64,000 bases of DNA, from NCBI GenBank assembly GCA_044225675.1, contig JBGAIH010000004.1, positions 124,001 to 188,000 of the forward strand. Reading direction: 5' to 3'. How positions within the stretch are numbered: position 1 is the stretch's first letter; every line of letters begins with the position of its first letter. This DNA comes from JACMQX01 sp044225675 (GTDB taxonomy: Bacteria; Pseudomonadota; Gammaproteobacteria; Burkholderiales; Burkholderiaceae_C). Below the pieces are notes generated by a model. It worked only from the letters and a program-made list of their open reading frames with translations, was not told the DNA's origin and did no database searches. Of this stretch, positions 1-10,794 are shown piece by piece. The translations under genes were made by a program, and so were the position numbers.

Positions 1-242
1 AAGGCGAGGGCGTAGCCCGCCAGGCCGAAGTAGGCCGCGTGGCCGAGCGAGACCAGGCCGGTGACGCCCTGCAGCAGGTCCAGGCTCATGGCGAAGATGG
101 CCATGATCATCATGCGCGTGACCATCTGCACGTAGAAATCGGTGCCCACGAAGGGGAAGGCCGCAAGCGCGACGAGGCCGAGCACGAGCACGACCCGCAC
201 GCTTGGCGGCAGGCGCTCCAGATTGGCTTTGGCGGCGCTCAT
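1..242 (-). CDS. livM: Branched-chain-type ABC transporter permease LivM (3' part outside window)
   Basis: Only the first 80 codons are present; the gene runs off the left edge. The start is the ATG at 242-240, 31 bp after the LivH stop. The N-terminus is short and polar, then hydrophobic (VRVVLVLGLVALAAFPFV), and continues into the LivM hallmark GVTGLVSLGHAAYFGLAGYA. LivM is the second inner-membrane permease of HAAT-family importers and pairs with LivH. Because it lies in one leftward run with a receptor, LivH and benzoate-CoA ligase, it probably helps import benzoate or a related aromatic acid rather than leucine; that substrate is inference. The ATPases LivG and LivF would be expected beyond the left edge. 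Confidence 0.9.
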   Translation of the reverse strand, partial: MSAAKANLERLPPSVRVVLVLGLVALAAFPFVGTDFYVQMVTRMMIMAIFAMSLDLLQGVTGLVSLGHAAYFGLAGYALA

Positions 243-273
243 CGGCCGGCTCCCGGGGCGGTCTTGGATTGCA

Positions 274-1137
274 TCATTGTTTGAACAGCCCCTCGGGCTT
301 CCAGAGCAGCACGGCGGCCATCAGCATGTAGACCAGCATCCCGGCCACCTGAGGCAGCAGGACCTTACCGAAGGTGTCGACCAGGCCGACGAGCAGTGCG
401 GCGATCAGCGCGCCCCGCACCGAGCCGATGCCGCCGATCACCACGACCACGAAGCACATGATAAGCACCTGCGAGCCCATGTTGGGATAGACGCTCGAGA
501 CGGGCGCGGCCACCATGCCGGCCACCGCCGCGAGCGCGACGCCGAGCGCGAAGACGATGGCGTGGATCAGCCGGATGTTCACGCCCAGGGCCTCGGTCAT
601 GTCGCGGTTGAAGGCGCCGGCGCGGATCTTCATGCCCAGGCGGGTCTTGTTGATCAGCAGGTACAGGCCGATCGCCAGCGCGATGCACACGCCCGAGATG
701 AAGAGGCGGTAGACCGGGTAGGACAGCGTGTCGGTCAGCGGAATCGAGGCCGACAGGGCCTGCGGGATGGTCACGCCGTGCACGTCGTCGCCCCAGAGCA
801 GCGAGCGCATCTCCTCGAAGATGTAGATCAGGCCAAAGGTCAGCAGCACCTGGTCGAGGTGGTCGCGATGATAGAAGTGGCGAAACAGCAGGCGCTCCAG
901 CGCGAGGCCGAAGGCCACCGACAGCACCGCGCCGCCCAGGATCGCGAGCGTGAGGCTGCCGAACAGGCCCGACAGCGAGTAGGCCAGGTAGGCGCCGAGC
1001 ATGTAGAAGCTTCCATGGGCGAGGTTGACCACGCCCATGATGCCGAAGATCAGCGTCAGGCCGGCAGCCAGCATGAACAGCAGCAGCCCGTACTGGACGC
1101 TGTTGAGAAGCTGGATGAGGAAATTGGCAATGTCCAT
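274..1137 (-). CDS. livH: Branched-chain-type ABC transporter permease LivH
   Basis: A 287-residue polytopic inner-membrane protein of normal LivH length. It shows the family features FGIMGVVNLAHGSFYMLGAY near residues 31-50 and the EAA-like cytoplasmic loop AFNRDMTEALGVN, with about eight hydrophobic segments. It forms the channel of a HAAT ABC importer with LivM, which follows after 31 bp. The start ATG at 1137 has only a weak ribosome-binding site, so translation may depend on upstream genes. The receptor gene lies two genes upstream, separated by a LysE-family exporter. Together with the adjacent ligase this suggests uptake of an aromatic acid; the substrate is not shown by the sequence. 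Confidence 0.92.
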   Translation of the reverse strand: MDIANFLIQLLNSVQYGLLLFMLAAGLTLIFGIMGVVNLAHGSFYMLGAYLAYSLSGLFGSLTLAILGGAVLSVAFGLALERLLFRHFYHRDHLDQVLLTFGLIYIFEEMRSLLWGDDVHGVTIPQALSASIPLTDTLSYPVYRLFISGVCIALAIGLYLLINKTRLGMKIRAGAFNRDMTEALGVNIRLIHAIVFALGVALAAVAGMVAAPVSSVYPNMGSQVLIMCFVVVVIGGIGSVRGALIAALLVGLVDTFGKVLLPQVAGMLVYMLMAAVLLWKPEGLFKQ

Positions 1138-1175
1138 GGTGTCGGTCGAAGGGTGTCCTGGCGCGGCAGAGGTGT

Positions 1176-1847
1176 TCAGCCGTGGCGCCGGGTCATCAGC
1201 AGCAGCCCGCCCATGAGGGTGAACAGGCCGCCCGAGATGCGGTTGATCCAGCGCACGGTGCCGCTCTGACGCAAGACCGGTGCCAGCCTGGCGACGCCCA
1301 GCGCGCAGCCGGTGAGCACGGTGGCCTCCAGCGCCACGAAGGTCAGCGCCAGGATGGCGAACTGCGGTGCAATGGCGTGCGCCGGATCGAGGAACTGGGG
1401 AAAGAACGCCGCGAAGAACAGCACCGCCTTGGGATTGCTGGCCCCGACGAGAAAGCCCTGCGAATAGAAAGCGCGCAGGGCCGAAGGACCGGGCATGCGC
1501 GAGGCGCTGGCGTGCACGTCTGCGCGAGCGTCGGCGTCACCGTCAGCCGGCGCCAGCGGGGCCGCACTGCTGCGAAAGGTCCGGATGCCAAGCCAGATCA
1601 GGTACGCCGCACCCGCGATCTTGAGTGTGGTGAAGGCGGCCTCCGAAGCCGCCAGCAAGGCCCCCAGGCCCATGGCGGACAGCAGCATCACGCCCAGCAC
1701 GGCAGTGATCGCGCCGGCCACGGCCGTCATGGCACGGCGCGGGCCATGGTTGACCGAATGCGTCATGCACATCAGCATGGTCGGGCCCGGCGTGAGGATC
1801 AGCAGCAGCACGGCTGCAACGTACAGCAGGTAGGTGGCGAGAGTCAT
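1176..1847 (-). CDS. LysE/RhtB-family efflux protein
   Basis: A 223-residue membrane protein with the LysE/RhtB signature at the N-terminus (ILTPGPTMLMCMTHSVNHG, about residues 17-35), the internal LVGASNPKAVLFFAAFFPQF motif near the middle, and about six hydrophobic segments. The family exports amino acids or other small polar solutes driven by the proton gradient. A hydrophilic linker rich in Ala and Asp, around residues 95-115, is longer than usual. The gene sits between the ABC receptor and livH in a benzoate transport operon, where an exporter is unusual. It might relieve accumulation of a pathway by-product, but that is speculation. The start codon follows the receptor's terminator hairpin. 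Confidence 0.85.
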   Translation of the reverse strand: MTLATYLLYVAAVLLLILTPGPTMLMCMTHSVNHGPRRAMTAVAGAITAVLGVMLLSAMGLGALLAASEAAFTTLKIAGAAYLIWLGIRTFRSSAAPLAPADGDADARADVHASASRMPGPSALRAFYSQGFLVGASNPKAVLFFAAFFPQFLDPAHAIAPQFAILALTFVALEATVLTGCALGVARLAPVLRQSGTVRWINRISGGLFTLMGGLLLMTRRHG

Positions 1848-1861
1848 GAAACGGCGGCTTC

Positions 1862-1891
1862 AAAAAAAAGCGGGAGGTCCGTCCTCCCGCT
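1862..1891 (-). terminator. Rho-independent terminator after the ABC receptor gene
   Basis: Read on the minus strand, a 9-bp GC stem (AGCGGGAGG pairing with CCTCCCGCT) with a 5-nt loop is followed by eight T. It lies 25 bp after the receptor stop and 14 bp before the LysE-family start. It probably acts as a partial terminator, giving more receptor than permease, as is common in ABC operons. Confidence 0.85.
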
Positions 1892-1916
1892 GGCCTGGGG
1901 CCGTGCGCGGTGCGCG

Positions 1917-3104
1917 TCAGCCCATCCGGCAGCCGGCGCCGCTGTCGGCCAGCGCCTTGGCGGCGATGCCGATCACCTTGTTCTCGCGGTTCTCGACCAC
2001 GCGCAGGTACATGTCCTGCACCGGGTTGTGCGACTTGCTCATCGTCCACTTGCCGCGCGGGCTGTCGATCACGGCGGATTCCATGGCCTTGTAGAGCACG
2101 GCCTTGTTGCTCAGGTCGCCCTTGACGGCGGCCGCGCCCTGCGTGAGCAGCAGGCCCGTGTCGTAGCCCTGCACCGCGTACACGTCGGGCTGCAGCCGGA
2201 ACATCTTGGCGTAGTCGAGACGGAATTTCTTGTTCCGGGGGGTGTCGAGCGAGTCGCTGTAGTGCATCGTGGTGATGATGCCGTCGGCGGCCGGGCCTGC
2301 CGCGTCCAGCACGCCCTCGGTCAGGAAGCCGGAGCCGTACAGCGGAATCTTGCCCTTGAGGCCGGCAGCCGCGTAGTCCTTGATGAACTTGGCGGCACCG
2401 CCGCCTGCGAAGAAGCAGGCCACCGCGTCGGGCTTGAGCGAGGCGATCTCGGTCAGCAGCGCCTGGAACTCGACGTTCGGGAAGGGCAGGCCCAGTTCCT
2501 TGACGATCGTGCCGCCGGCTGCGGTGTAGCTTTCCTTGAAGCCCTCGAAGGCCTCGTCACCCGCGGCGTATTTCCAGGTGATCCAGACGGCCTTCTTGTG
2601 GCCCTTGGCGACCATCGCCTGGCCCAGCGCCCGGGTCGGCTGCGAATTGCTGAAGCTGGTGCGGAACACATTGGGCGCGCACAGGGCGCGCGTGGCCGCA
2701 TGGACACCAGCATTGGGGATGAGGTTGAGCACGCCGGAATCGCGCGCGACCTTCTGGATGCCCATCTGCACGCCCGAGTGCACCGTGCCGATCAGCACGT
2801 CCACCTTGTCGCGCTGCACCAGCTTGGACGCGTTCTCGACGCCCTTGGACGGCTCCGACTCGTCGTCCACCTTGAACCATTCGATGTCGCGGCCGCCGAG
2901 CTTGCCGCCTTTTTCCTCGATGGCCATGCGCACGCCGTTTTCGATGGCCACGCCCAGCTGGGCGAAGGTGCCGGTGTACGGGAGCATCAGGCCCACGCGC
3001 ACCTTGCCGCCCTGCGCACGGGCCAGTTCAGGCAGGAGCAGGCCGGTGGAAGCGGCGCCGACGAGAGCGGCGCTGCGGGTGAGGACAAGGCGGCGAGAGG
3101 TCAT
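1917..3104 (-). CDS. ABC transporter substrate-binding protein (Peripla_BP_6 type)
   Basis: A 395-residue periplasmic receptor of the LivK/HAAT type. The first 30 residues look like an export signal (MTSRRLVLTRSAALVGAAS, then LLLPELARA before Gln), with an Arg pair near the N-terminus. The mature protein begins KVRVGLMLPYTGTFAQLGV, typical of Peripla_BP_6 receptors for amino acids and aromatic acids. A good AGGAG lies just upstream of the ATG at 3104. It lies 147 bp downstream of benzoate-CoA ligase and is followed by a strong terminator. Receptors of this type near box genes are thought to capture benzoate or hydroxybenzoates; here that is inference from position. Confidence 0.9.
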   Translation of the reverse strand: MTSRRLVLTRSAALVGAASTGLLLPELARAQGGKVRVGLMLPYTGTFAQLGVAIENGVRMAIEEKGGKLGGRDIEWFKVDDESEPSKGVENASKLVQRDKVDVLIGTVHSGVQMGIQKVARDSGVLNLIPNAGVHAATRALCAPNVFRTSFSNSQPTRALGQAMVAKGHKKAVWITWKYAAGDEAFEGFKESYTAAGGTIVKELGLPFPNVEFQALLTEIASLKPDAVACFFAGGGAAKFIKDYAAAGLKGKIPLYGSGFLTEGVLDAAGPAADGIITTMHYSDSLDTPRNKKFRLDYAKMFRLQPDVYAVQGYDTGLLLTQGAAAVKGDLSNKAVLYKAMESAVIDSPRGKWTMSKSHNPVQDMYLRVVENRENKVIGIAAKALADSGAGCRMG

Positions 3105-3251
3105 GGAAAACTCCTTTTGTTTAGGCTTAAAGCAATTTAACCCATGTTGAAAGCCTTGTGAAGCTGGAATACCCCAATCCGCAGGCGCGCGCGAGCACGG
3201 CGGATGAGGGCAGGGCGTTCACAGGACGGCACGGGCGGGCGCAGCAACGGG

Positions 3252-4849
<1,598 letters not shown>

Positions 4850-4850
<1 letters not shown>

Positions 4851-4915
4851 TGTCTTGTCGCCTCCTGTGCCGGAGGCTTGGCTTGTCTTGACGCCTCCTC
4901 GGCTGGAGGCTCGGG
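4850..4915 (-). promoter_or_regulatory. Duplicated 33-bp leader with hairpin sequestering the ligase ribosome-binding site
   Basis: Two tandem 33-bp units, 4850-4882 and 4883-4915. On the plus strand they share TTGTCTTGTCGCCTCC and TTGTCTTGACGCCTCC (15 of 16 identical), each followed by a 6-nt spacer and GGAGGC. In mRNA sense each forms a perfect 6-bp hairpin, GCCTCC-N6-GGAGGC. In the unit next to the gene, the GGAGG strand is the Shine-Dalgarno sequence. The site lies in the 86-bp gap between the flavodoxin and ligase genes. Control of ligase translation by this fold is inference. Confidence 0.55.
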
Positions 4916-4936
4916 GTCGGTCGGAATGCGCCGCGC

Positions 4937-5419
4937 TCAGGCGGCGGCCGGGGCCGCGGCCTGAGCGGCCGCCAGAGCCTCGGGCAGCCACTCGCGGCAC
5001 CAGGCGGTGCCGAGTTCCTCGGGCATCGTGCCTTCGCTGGCGTTGTGGCACCACACCTCGCCGATGCGCTGCGCGCCCAGGCCCTGCAGCCGCTCGTCGA
5101 ACTTCTTGCCGCCGAAGCAGAAGGTCTGCAGGTAGGTGCTGTCGCCCAGCGCGATCACGCCATAGCGCACGTGACCCAGGAACTTGGGCTGGCTGTCGAG
5201 CGATTCATACAGATGGCGAGCGTTGTCGGGTACGTCGCCAGAGCCATAGGTCGAGCTGCAGATGAGATAAAGTGCATCTTCATCGAACACGCTGATGTCG
5301 AGCCCATCCATCAGCTGAACCTCGATCTCCTCCACGAGGTCGGCGCAGTCCATCTGGATCGCCTGCGCGACGTAGTCTGCGGTGCTGGTCATGGTGCCCA
5401 CGAGGATCTTCAGCTTCAT
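4937..5419 (-). CDS. MioC-like flavodoxin, first gene of the benzoate operon
   Basis: A 160-residue flavodoxin. Seen: N-terminal strand MKLKILVGTMTSTADYVAQA (phosphate loop GTMTSTA), the FMN-binding loop SSTYGSGDVPDN, and GVIALGDSTYLQTFCFGGKKFD near the second isoalloxazine-contacting loop. These resemble MioC and the FMN domain of sulfite-reductase-type proteins. The C-terminus is Ala-rich. Start ATG at 5419 with GGAGA 7 bp upstream. It is divergent from boxR and leads the operon that includes benzoate-CoA ligase. A low-potential electron carrier here could feed the BoxB epoxidase, which normally receives electrons from BoxA; that role is inference. Length and motifs are otherwise ordinary. 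Confidence 0.88.
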   Translation of the reverse strand: MKLKILVGTMTSTADYVAQAIQMDCADLVEEIEVQLMDGLDISVFDEDALYLICSSTYGSGDVPDNARHLYESLDSQPKFLGHVRYGVIALGDSTYLQTFCFGGKKFDERLQGLGAQRIGEVWCHNASEGTMPEELGTAWCREWLPEALAAAQAAAPAAA

Positions 5420-5527
5420 GCGCGGTCTCCGGAAGTAAAGTGCAATAAACTGCTTGACGATTGATTGACAGGCAGTATACTGCAATCTTGATCTAGCGCA
5501 AACATTCCTGATTCTGCCCCTCCTACC
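5420..5527. promoter_or_regulatory. Divergent box promoter region with paired BoxR-type operators
   Basis: This 108-bp gap separates the leftward flavodoxin-ligase operon from boxR-boxC-boxB. It holds two copies of one motif in opposite orientation: TGCAATAAACTGC at 5441-5453 (GCAGTTTATTGCA on the minus strand) and GCAGTATACTGCA at 5472-5484, whose first 12 bases are a perfect palindrome. TGCA-containing repeats are the known type of BzdR/BoxR target. A plausible rightward sigma-70 promoter has -35 TTGACG (5454-5459) and -10 TATACT (5476-5481), spacing 16, with the -10 inside the second operator. That suggests repression relieved by benzoyl-CoA, as in the BzdR family. Confidence 0.7.
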
Positions 5528-6454
5528 ATGCAGCTGATGACTGAGCACGACACCCGGGCCACGCTCGCCGAGCTGGGTGCGCGGGTGCGGGCCTGGCGCG
5601 CCCGTCGCGGCATGACGCGGCGGCAACTGGCCACCGACTCCGGCCTGAGCGAGCGCTTTCTGGCCGATGTCGAAAGTGGCAAGGGCAATGTGTCGATCAA
5701 TTCGCTCGAAGCCGCCGCCCGCGCCCTGAACATCTCCATCCTGGAGCTTCTGCAGGACGCGCCGCGTCCGGCGCTGGCGCGTGCGCAGGGCCTGCTGGCG
5801 CGGCTTGACGACACGCAGCTCGACCAGGCCTACAGCCTGCTGGCGTCGAGCTTCGGCCTGGGCGAGGCGAGCGGACGCGAGCAGCGCATCGCCCTGATCG
5901 GCCTGCGCGGCGCGGGCAAGTCCACCCTGGGTGCCCAGCTGGCGGCGGTGCGTGGCGTTCCTTTCGTGGAGCTGGACCGGGAGATCGAGCGCGAAGCCGG
6001 CACCAGCATGAACGAGATCCTGCTGCTGCACGGCCAGGGCGGCTACCGCCGCTACGAGCGCCGGGCCCTGCTGCGCATCGCCGAGGACCATGCCGGCGGC
6101 GTGGTGGTCACGACCGGCGGCAGCATCGTGAGCGAGCGCGAGACCTTCGACCTGCTGCAAAGCCGCTTTTATTGCGTCTGGGTCAAGGCCAGCCCCGAGG
6201 AGCACATGAGCCGCGTGGTGGCGCAGGGTGACATGCGGCCTTTCCACAGCACGCGCGAAGGCGGCAGCGACGTGCCGCAGGGCGCCATGGGCGAGGCGAT
6301 GGACGACATCCGCCGCATCCTGGCCAGCCGCGAGGCCCTCTATGCACGTGCCGATGCCGTGGTCGACACCGCGGCGCGCACCGTCAAGCAATCACTGAAA
6401 GACCTGGAGCGGGCCGTGCCGGACGCTTCGCCATCCAAGAAGGAGACCCCATGA
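5528..6454 (+). CDS. boxR: BoxR/BzdR-family benzoyl-CoA-responsive transcriptional regulator
   Basis: A 308-residue regulator with two parts. Residues about 15-75 form a Cro/cI-type helix-turn-helix (MTRRQLATDSGLSERFLADV). Residues about 120-290 resemble shikimate kinase and keep a P-loop, GLRGAGKST (125-133). This fusion is diagnostic of BzdR/BoxR, in which the kinase-like domain binds benzoyl-CoA and releases the repressor from DNA. It is divergent from the flavodoxin-ligase operon, and its TGA overlaps the boxC ATG by 4 bp (6451-6454), so the two are probably translationally coupled. An ATG at 5537 is an alternative start. Operators lie in 5441-5484, so autoregulation is likely. Confidence 0.93.
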   Translation: MQLMTEHDTRATLAELGARVRAWRARRGMTRRQLATDSGLSERFLADVESGKGNVSINSLEAAARALNISILELLQDAPRPALARAQGLLARLDDTQLDQAYSLLASSFGLGEASGREQRIALIGLRGAGKSTLGAQLAAVRGVPFVELDREIEREAGTSMNEILLLHGQGGYRRYERRALLRIAEDHAGGVVVTTGGSIVSERETFDLLQSRFYCVWVKASPEEHMSRVVAQGDMRPFHSTREGGSDVPQGAMGEAMDDIRRILASREALYARADAVVDTAARTVKQSLKDLERAVPDASPSKKETP

Positions 6455-8142
6455 ATGCCATGACCGAACCGCTGCTGTTCACGCAGGGCGACCGCGAACT
6501 GGTGCGCTTTGCCACGCACCCGAGCAAGTACCAGCACTGGACGCTCAGCGTGGACGGCGACGTCGCGCGGCTCAAGCTCGACATCAATGAGGACGGCGGG
6601 ATCAAACCCGGCTACAAGCTCAAGCTCAACAGCTACGACCTGGGCGTGGACATCGAGCTGCACGACGCGCTCAACCGCATCCGCTTCGAGCACCCGGCCG
6701 TCAAGGTGGTGGTGTTCGAGTCGGGCAAGGAAAAGATCTGGTGCTCGGGCGCCAACATCTACATGCTGGGCCTGTCGACCCATGCCTGGAAGGTGAACTT
6801 CTGCAAGTTCACCAATGAGACGCGCAACGGCCTGGAAGACTCCTCGCGCCATGACGGCCTGAAGGCGGTGGCGGCCGTGACCGGCGCCTGCGCTGGCGGC
6901 GGCTACGAGCTGGCCCTGGCCTGTGACCGCATCGTGATGGTGGACGACCGGTCGTCCACCGTGAGCCTGCCCGAGGTGCCGCTGCTGGGCGTGCTGCCCG
7001 GCACCGGCGGCCTGACGCGCGTGACCGACAAGCGCAAGGTGCGCCGCGATCTGGCCGACATCTTCTGCACCACGAGCGAAGGCGTGCGCGCCGACCGTGC
7101 CAGGGACTGGAAGCTGATCGACGCGTATGCCAAGCCGCAGCAGTTCGGCGCCCTGGTGGATGCCGAGGTCGCAGCGCTGCGTGCGCAGTCGGGCCGCAGC
7201 GGCCCGGCCCGTGGCATCGAGCTGACCCCGCTGGCCTGCACGATCGACGAGCAGGGCTATCACTATGGCGTGGTGGACGCGCAGATCGACCGGGCCACGC
7301 GCATCGCCACCCTCACCATCCAGGCCCCGGCCGCGCCGGTGGAGTCCACGCCCGAGGCCATCGAGGCCGCCGGCGTCCACTGGTGGCCGCTGCAGATGCA
7401 GCGCGAGCTGGACGACGCCATCCTCAACCTGCGCACCAACGAGCTGGAGATCGGCACCTGGGTGCTGCGCACGCAGGGCGACGCCAACCGGGTGATGCAG
7501 GCCGACGCGGTGCTCGCAGCGCTTCAGGACCACTGGCTGGTGCGCGAAACCGTGGGCGCGCTGCGCCGCACGCTGGCGCGCATCGACGTCACCAGCCGTT
7601 CGCTGGTGGCGCTGGTGGACCAGGGCTCCTGCTTTGCCGGCACGCTGTACGAGCTGGCCCTGGCCTGCGACCGCATCTACATGCTGGACCTGCCTGATTC
7701 GCCCGATGCGGCGCCGGCGCTGCATCTGGGTGAGGCCAACTTCGGCCGTTACCCGATGGTCAATGGCCTCACGCGGCTGCAGACGCGCTTCAACGAAGAC
7801 GCGGCGACCATTTCCCAACTGCAGGGCGTGCAGGGCAGTGCGCTGCGCGCCGACCAGGCGCTGGCCCTGGGCCTGGTGACGCTCACGCCCGACGACATCG
7901 ACTGGGAAGACGAAATCCGCATCATGCTGGAAGAGCGCGCCTCGCTCTCGCCCGATGCCATGACCGGTCTGGAAGCGTCGCTGCGTTTCCCGGGCAAGGA
8001 GACGATGGAGACGCGCATCTTCGGGCGCCTGTCGGCCTGGCAGAACTGGATCTTCATCCGGCCCAATGCGGTGGGCGAGGACGGTGCGCTCAAGCTCTTC
8101 GGCACCGGAAAGAAAGCGAAGTTCGACTGGAAGCGGGTGTGA
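6451..8142 (+). CDS. boxC: 2,3-epoxybenzoyl-CoA dihydrolase BoxC
   Basis: A 563-residue, two-module crotonase-superfamily enzyme, the normal length of BoxC. It opens the ring of 2,3-epoxybenzoyl-CoA with two waters to give 3,4-dehydroadipyl-CoA semialdehyde and formate. Seen: an oxyanion-hole region around VVVFESGKEKIWCSGANIYM, a second crotonase-like pattern GACAGGGYELALACDRIVM, and a repeat of that pattern in the C-terminal half (QGSCFAGTLYELALACDRIY). ATG overlaps the boxR stop; the AAGGAG needed for initiation lies at the end of boxR. boxB follows after a 53-bp gap holding a small hairpin. Confidence 0.95.
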   Translation: MNAMTEPLLFTQGDRELVRFATHPSKYQHWTLSVDGDVARLKLDINEDGGIKPGYKLKLNSYDLGVDIELHDALNRIRFEHPAVKVVVFESGKEKIWCSGANIYMLGLSTHAWKVNFCKFTNETRNGLEDSSRHDGLKAVAAVTGACAGGGYELALACDRIVMVDDRSSTVSLPEVPLLGVLPGTGGLTRVTDKRKVRRDLADIFCTTSEGVRADRARDWKLIDAYAKPQQFGALVDAEVAALRAQSGRSGPARGIELTPLACTIDEQGYHYGVVDAQIDRATRIATLTIQAPAAPVESTPEAIEAAGVHWWPLQMQRELDDAILNLRTNELEIGTWVLRTQGDANRVMQADAVLAALQDHWLVRETVGALRRTLARIDVTSRSLVALVDQGSCFAGTLYELALACDRIYMLDLPDSPDAAPALHLGEANFGRYPMVNGLTRLQTRFNEDAATISQLQGVQGSALRADQALALGLVTLTPDDIDWEDEIRIMLEERASLSPDAMTGLEASLRFPGKETMETRIFGRLSAWQNWIFIRPNAVGEDGALKLFGTGKKAKFDWKRV

Positions 8143-8156
8143 TGCCCTGCGGCATC
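8141..8156 (+). other. Intercistronic hairpin between boxC and boxB
   Basis: GATGCC-CTGC-GGCATC forms a perfect 6-bp stem that overlaps the boxC stop codon. It has no T-run, so it is unlikely to be a terminator. It might stabilise or partition the boxC-boxB message; the role is unproven. Confidence 0.35.
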
Positions 8157-8195
8157 CCCACCCGGTGAGACAACTCTTTGGATTGGACACACGAC

Positions 8196-9620
<1,425 letters not shown>

Positions 9621-9647
9621 GCCGCAGCGGTACCGCGCCTGGCATTG

Positions 9648-9676
9648 AAAGCGCCCCTGCGGGGGCGCTTTTGTTT
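9648..9676 (+). terminator. Rho-independent terminator of the boxRCB operon
   Basis: AAAGCGCCCC-TG-CGGGGGCGCTTTT followed by GTTT: a long GC-rich stem with a T-tract 28 bp after the boxB stop. The matching A-tract on the left means it could also act leftward, for the DUF488 gene that ends at 9696. Confidence 0.85.
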
Positions 9677-9695
9677 GGATGCCGCGCGTTGCCAC

Positions 9696-10082
9696 TCAGG
9701 CGATCTTGGCGCCGCGCTCGGCCAGCAGTTCGCGCAGCAGCGAACGGTGGCATCGGGCCTCATCGGTGCAGTAGCAGCCGACCGAGAAATTCGCGCCATG
9801 CGACAGTGCGGCGAGCAGGTCGAGGCTGCGGCTGGCGTCGGGCTCGGCCATCTCGGCGCGGTATTTCTTGCGAAAGGCCGCCCAGTCCTTGTCGGAGGCG
9901 GCGTCCTGGCCGGCCTTCATGGTGTCCGCGCTCGGGGCCAGATTGGGGTACCACACGTCGTACCAGTTCTGCGCGGCGAACTCGGCCTTGGGCACGCCGC
10001 GCGGCGGGCGCCGCACCGTGCCGATGCGCAGGCCTTCGTCCGCAGAGCGTGGCGTGCCGAGCTGGATGATGCGTACCGTCAT
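9696..10082 (-). CDS. DUF488 family protein
   Basis: A 128-residue cytosolic protein of the DUF488 family (YeaO-like). Seen: start MTVRIIQLGTPRSADEGLRI, the conserved WYDVWYPNLAPS segment, and the C-terminal GCYCTDEARCHRSLLRELL with the family's Cys and His residues. The biochemical role of the family is not established. It converges with boxB across a shared terminator. ATG at 10082 is the only sensible start. Nothing links it to benzoate metabolism apart from position. Confidence 0.85.
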   Translation of the reverse strand: MTVRIIQLGTPRSADEGLRIGTVRRPPRGVPKAEFAAQNWYDVWYPNLAPSADTMKAGQDAASDKDWAAFRKKYRAEMAEPDASRSLDLLAALSHGANFSVGCYCTDEARCHRSLLRELLAERGAKIA

Positions 10083-10150
10083 GGTCGGGCTCCTCGGAGT
10101 GGTGTCGGATGGGGGCGGAGGACGTGGAATTGCTGGCGACTCGGCCGGCC

Positions 10151-10723
10151 TCAGCGCACGCGCTCATAGAGGGTCACGCGCAGGCTCAGGTCGTTGTCGG
10201 GGAAGCGGAACTCGAAGAGGCGCCGGCCCTCGTTGAGCACGAAGAAGCGGTCGCCGGCCGCAGGCGCCGGCTGTTCCGGGCAGGTTGCACGCACGCGCCG
10301 GTAGCTGTCCGGGGGCAGCAGGCGGGCGATGCGCAGGGCCTTGTCGAACTCTCGCCGCAGGCCCACGAGCTGGGAGGTGTCGGTGCCGGCAGGCCAGTTG
10401 GCCTCGGTGAGCTGCCAGCGCGCACGCTCCTCGATGCGCTGCACGATGGCGGCGGACGGCACCAGGCCGTCGTAGGTAAGCGCGCAGTCCGCGCCCTGCA
10501 GTTGAACACTGACACGGCCCTGGACGTCGCGCCGGGTTGCGAGGGAGGGAGCGGGCGGGGGCAGGTTGCTGTCGGCAACGCGCCATTCGCCCGCCCAGAT
10601 CGGGTTGACAGGCTGGGCCTGGCCTGCGCTGGCGAGAACCAGGGCGAGGCCGGCGAGCCCACTTCGCAGGCAGCTGAGCCCACTTCGCAGGCAGGCCGAC
10701 GATCGCGCGAACAGGGTCTCCAT
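10151..10723 (-). CDS. Exported hypothetical protein
   Basis: A 190-residue protein of unknown function. It starts METLFARSSAC and has a hydrophobic stretch (LAGLALVLASAGQAQ) ending in an AQA-type signal peptidase site near residue 30, so it is probably periplasmic. The mature part has no recognised domain. The alternating pattern near the end (DRFFVLNEGRRLFEFRFP, then LSLRVTLYERVR) suggests beta strands. The signal peptide contains an in-frame 21-bp tandem duplication (10655-10694) that repeats CLRSGL. It lies 71 bp downstream of the PhoX-like gene, in the same direction. The frame stays open further upstream over that gene's end, but an ATG at 10723 followed by a signal peptide is the natural start. 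Confidence 0.7.
   Translation of the reverse strand: METLFARSSACLRSGLSCLRSGLAGLALVLASAGQAQPVNPIWAGEWRVADSNLPPPAPSLATRRDVQGRVSVQLQGADCALTYDGLVPSAAIVQRIEERARWQLTEANWPAGTDTSQLVGLRREFDKALRIARLLPPDSYRRVRATCPEQPAPAAGDRFFVLNEGRRLFEFRFPDNDLSLRVTLYERVR
10655..10694. repeat. 21-bp in-frame tandem duplication in a signal-peptide region
   Basis: GAGCCCACTTCGCAGGCAG occurs at 10655-10673 and again at 10676-10694, with a 21-bp period. It encodes two copies of a seven-residue unit, CLRSGL plus S or A, in the signal peptide of the 10151-10723 protein. This looks like a recent slippage event. Confidence 0.9.
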
Positions 10724-10794
10724 CTTGAGGCGCAATGTATCACCCGGAAAGGGCAGCGTGCAGCGGCGCAGGCCGCCGGGGCCCCGGCCGGCGG

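Noticed and set aside
1182..3140. A 652-codon open frame on the plus strand across the LysE-family and receptor genes
   Set aside because: It is His/Gln/Arg/Gly-rich without any recognisable motif, opposite to two well-supported genes. GC-rich DNA commonly leaves such antisense frames open; the same applies to long frames opposite bclA (3372-4964), boxC/boxB (7749-9695), the PhoX-like gene (10735-12708), clpA (37280-40858) and the nucleoside ATPase (57719-59242).
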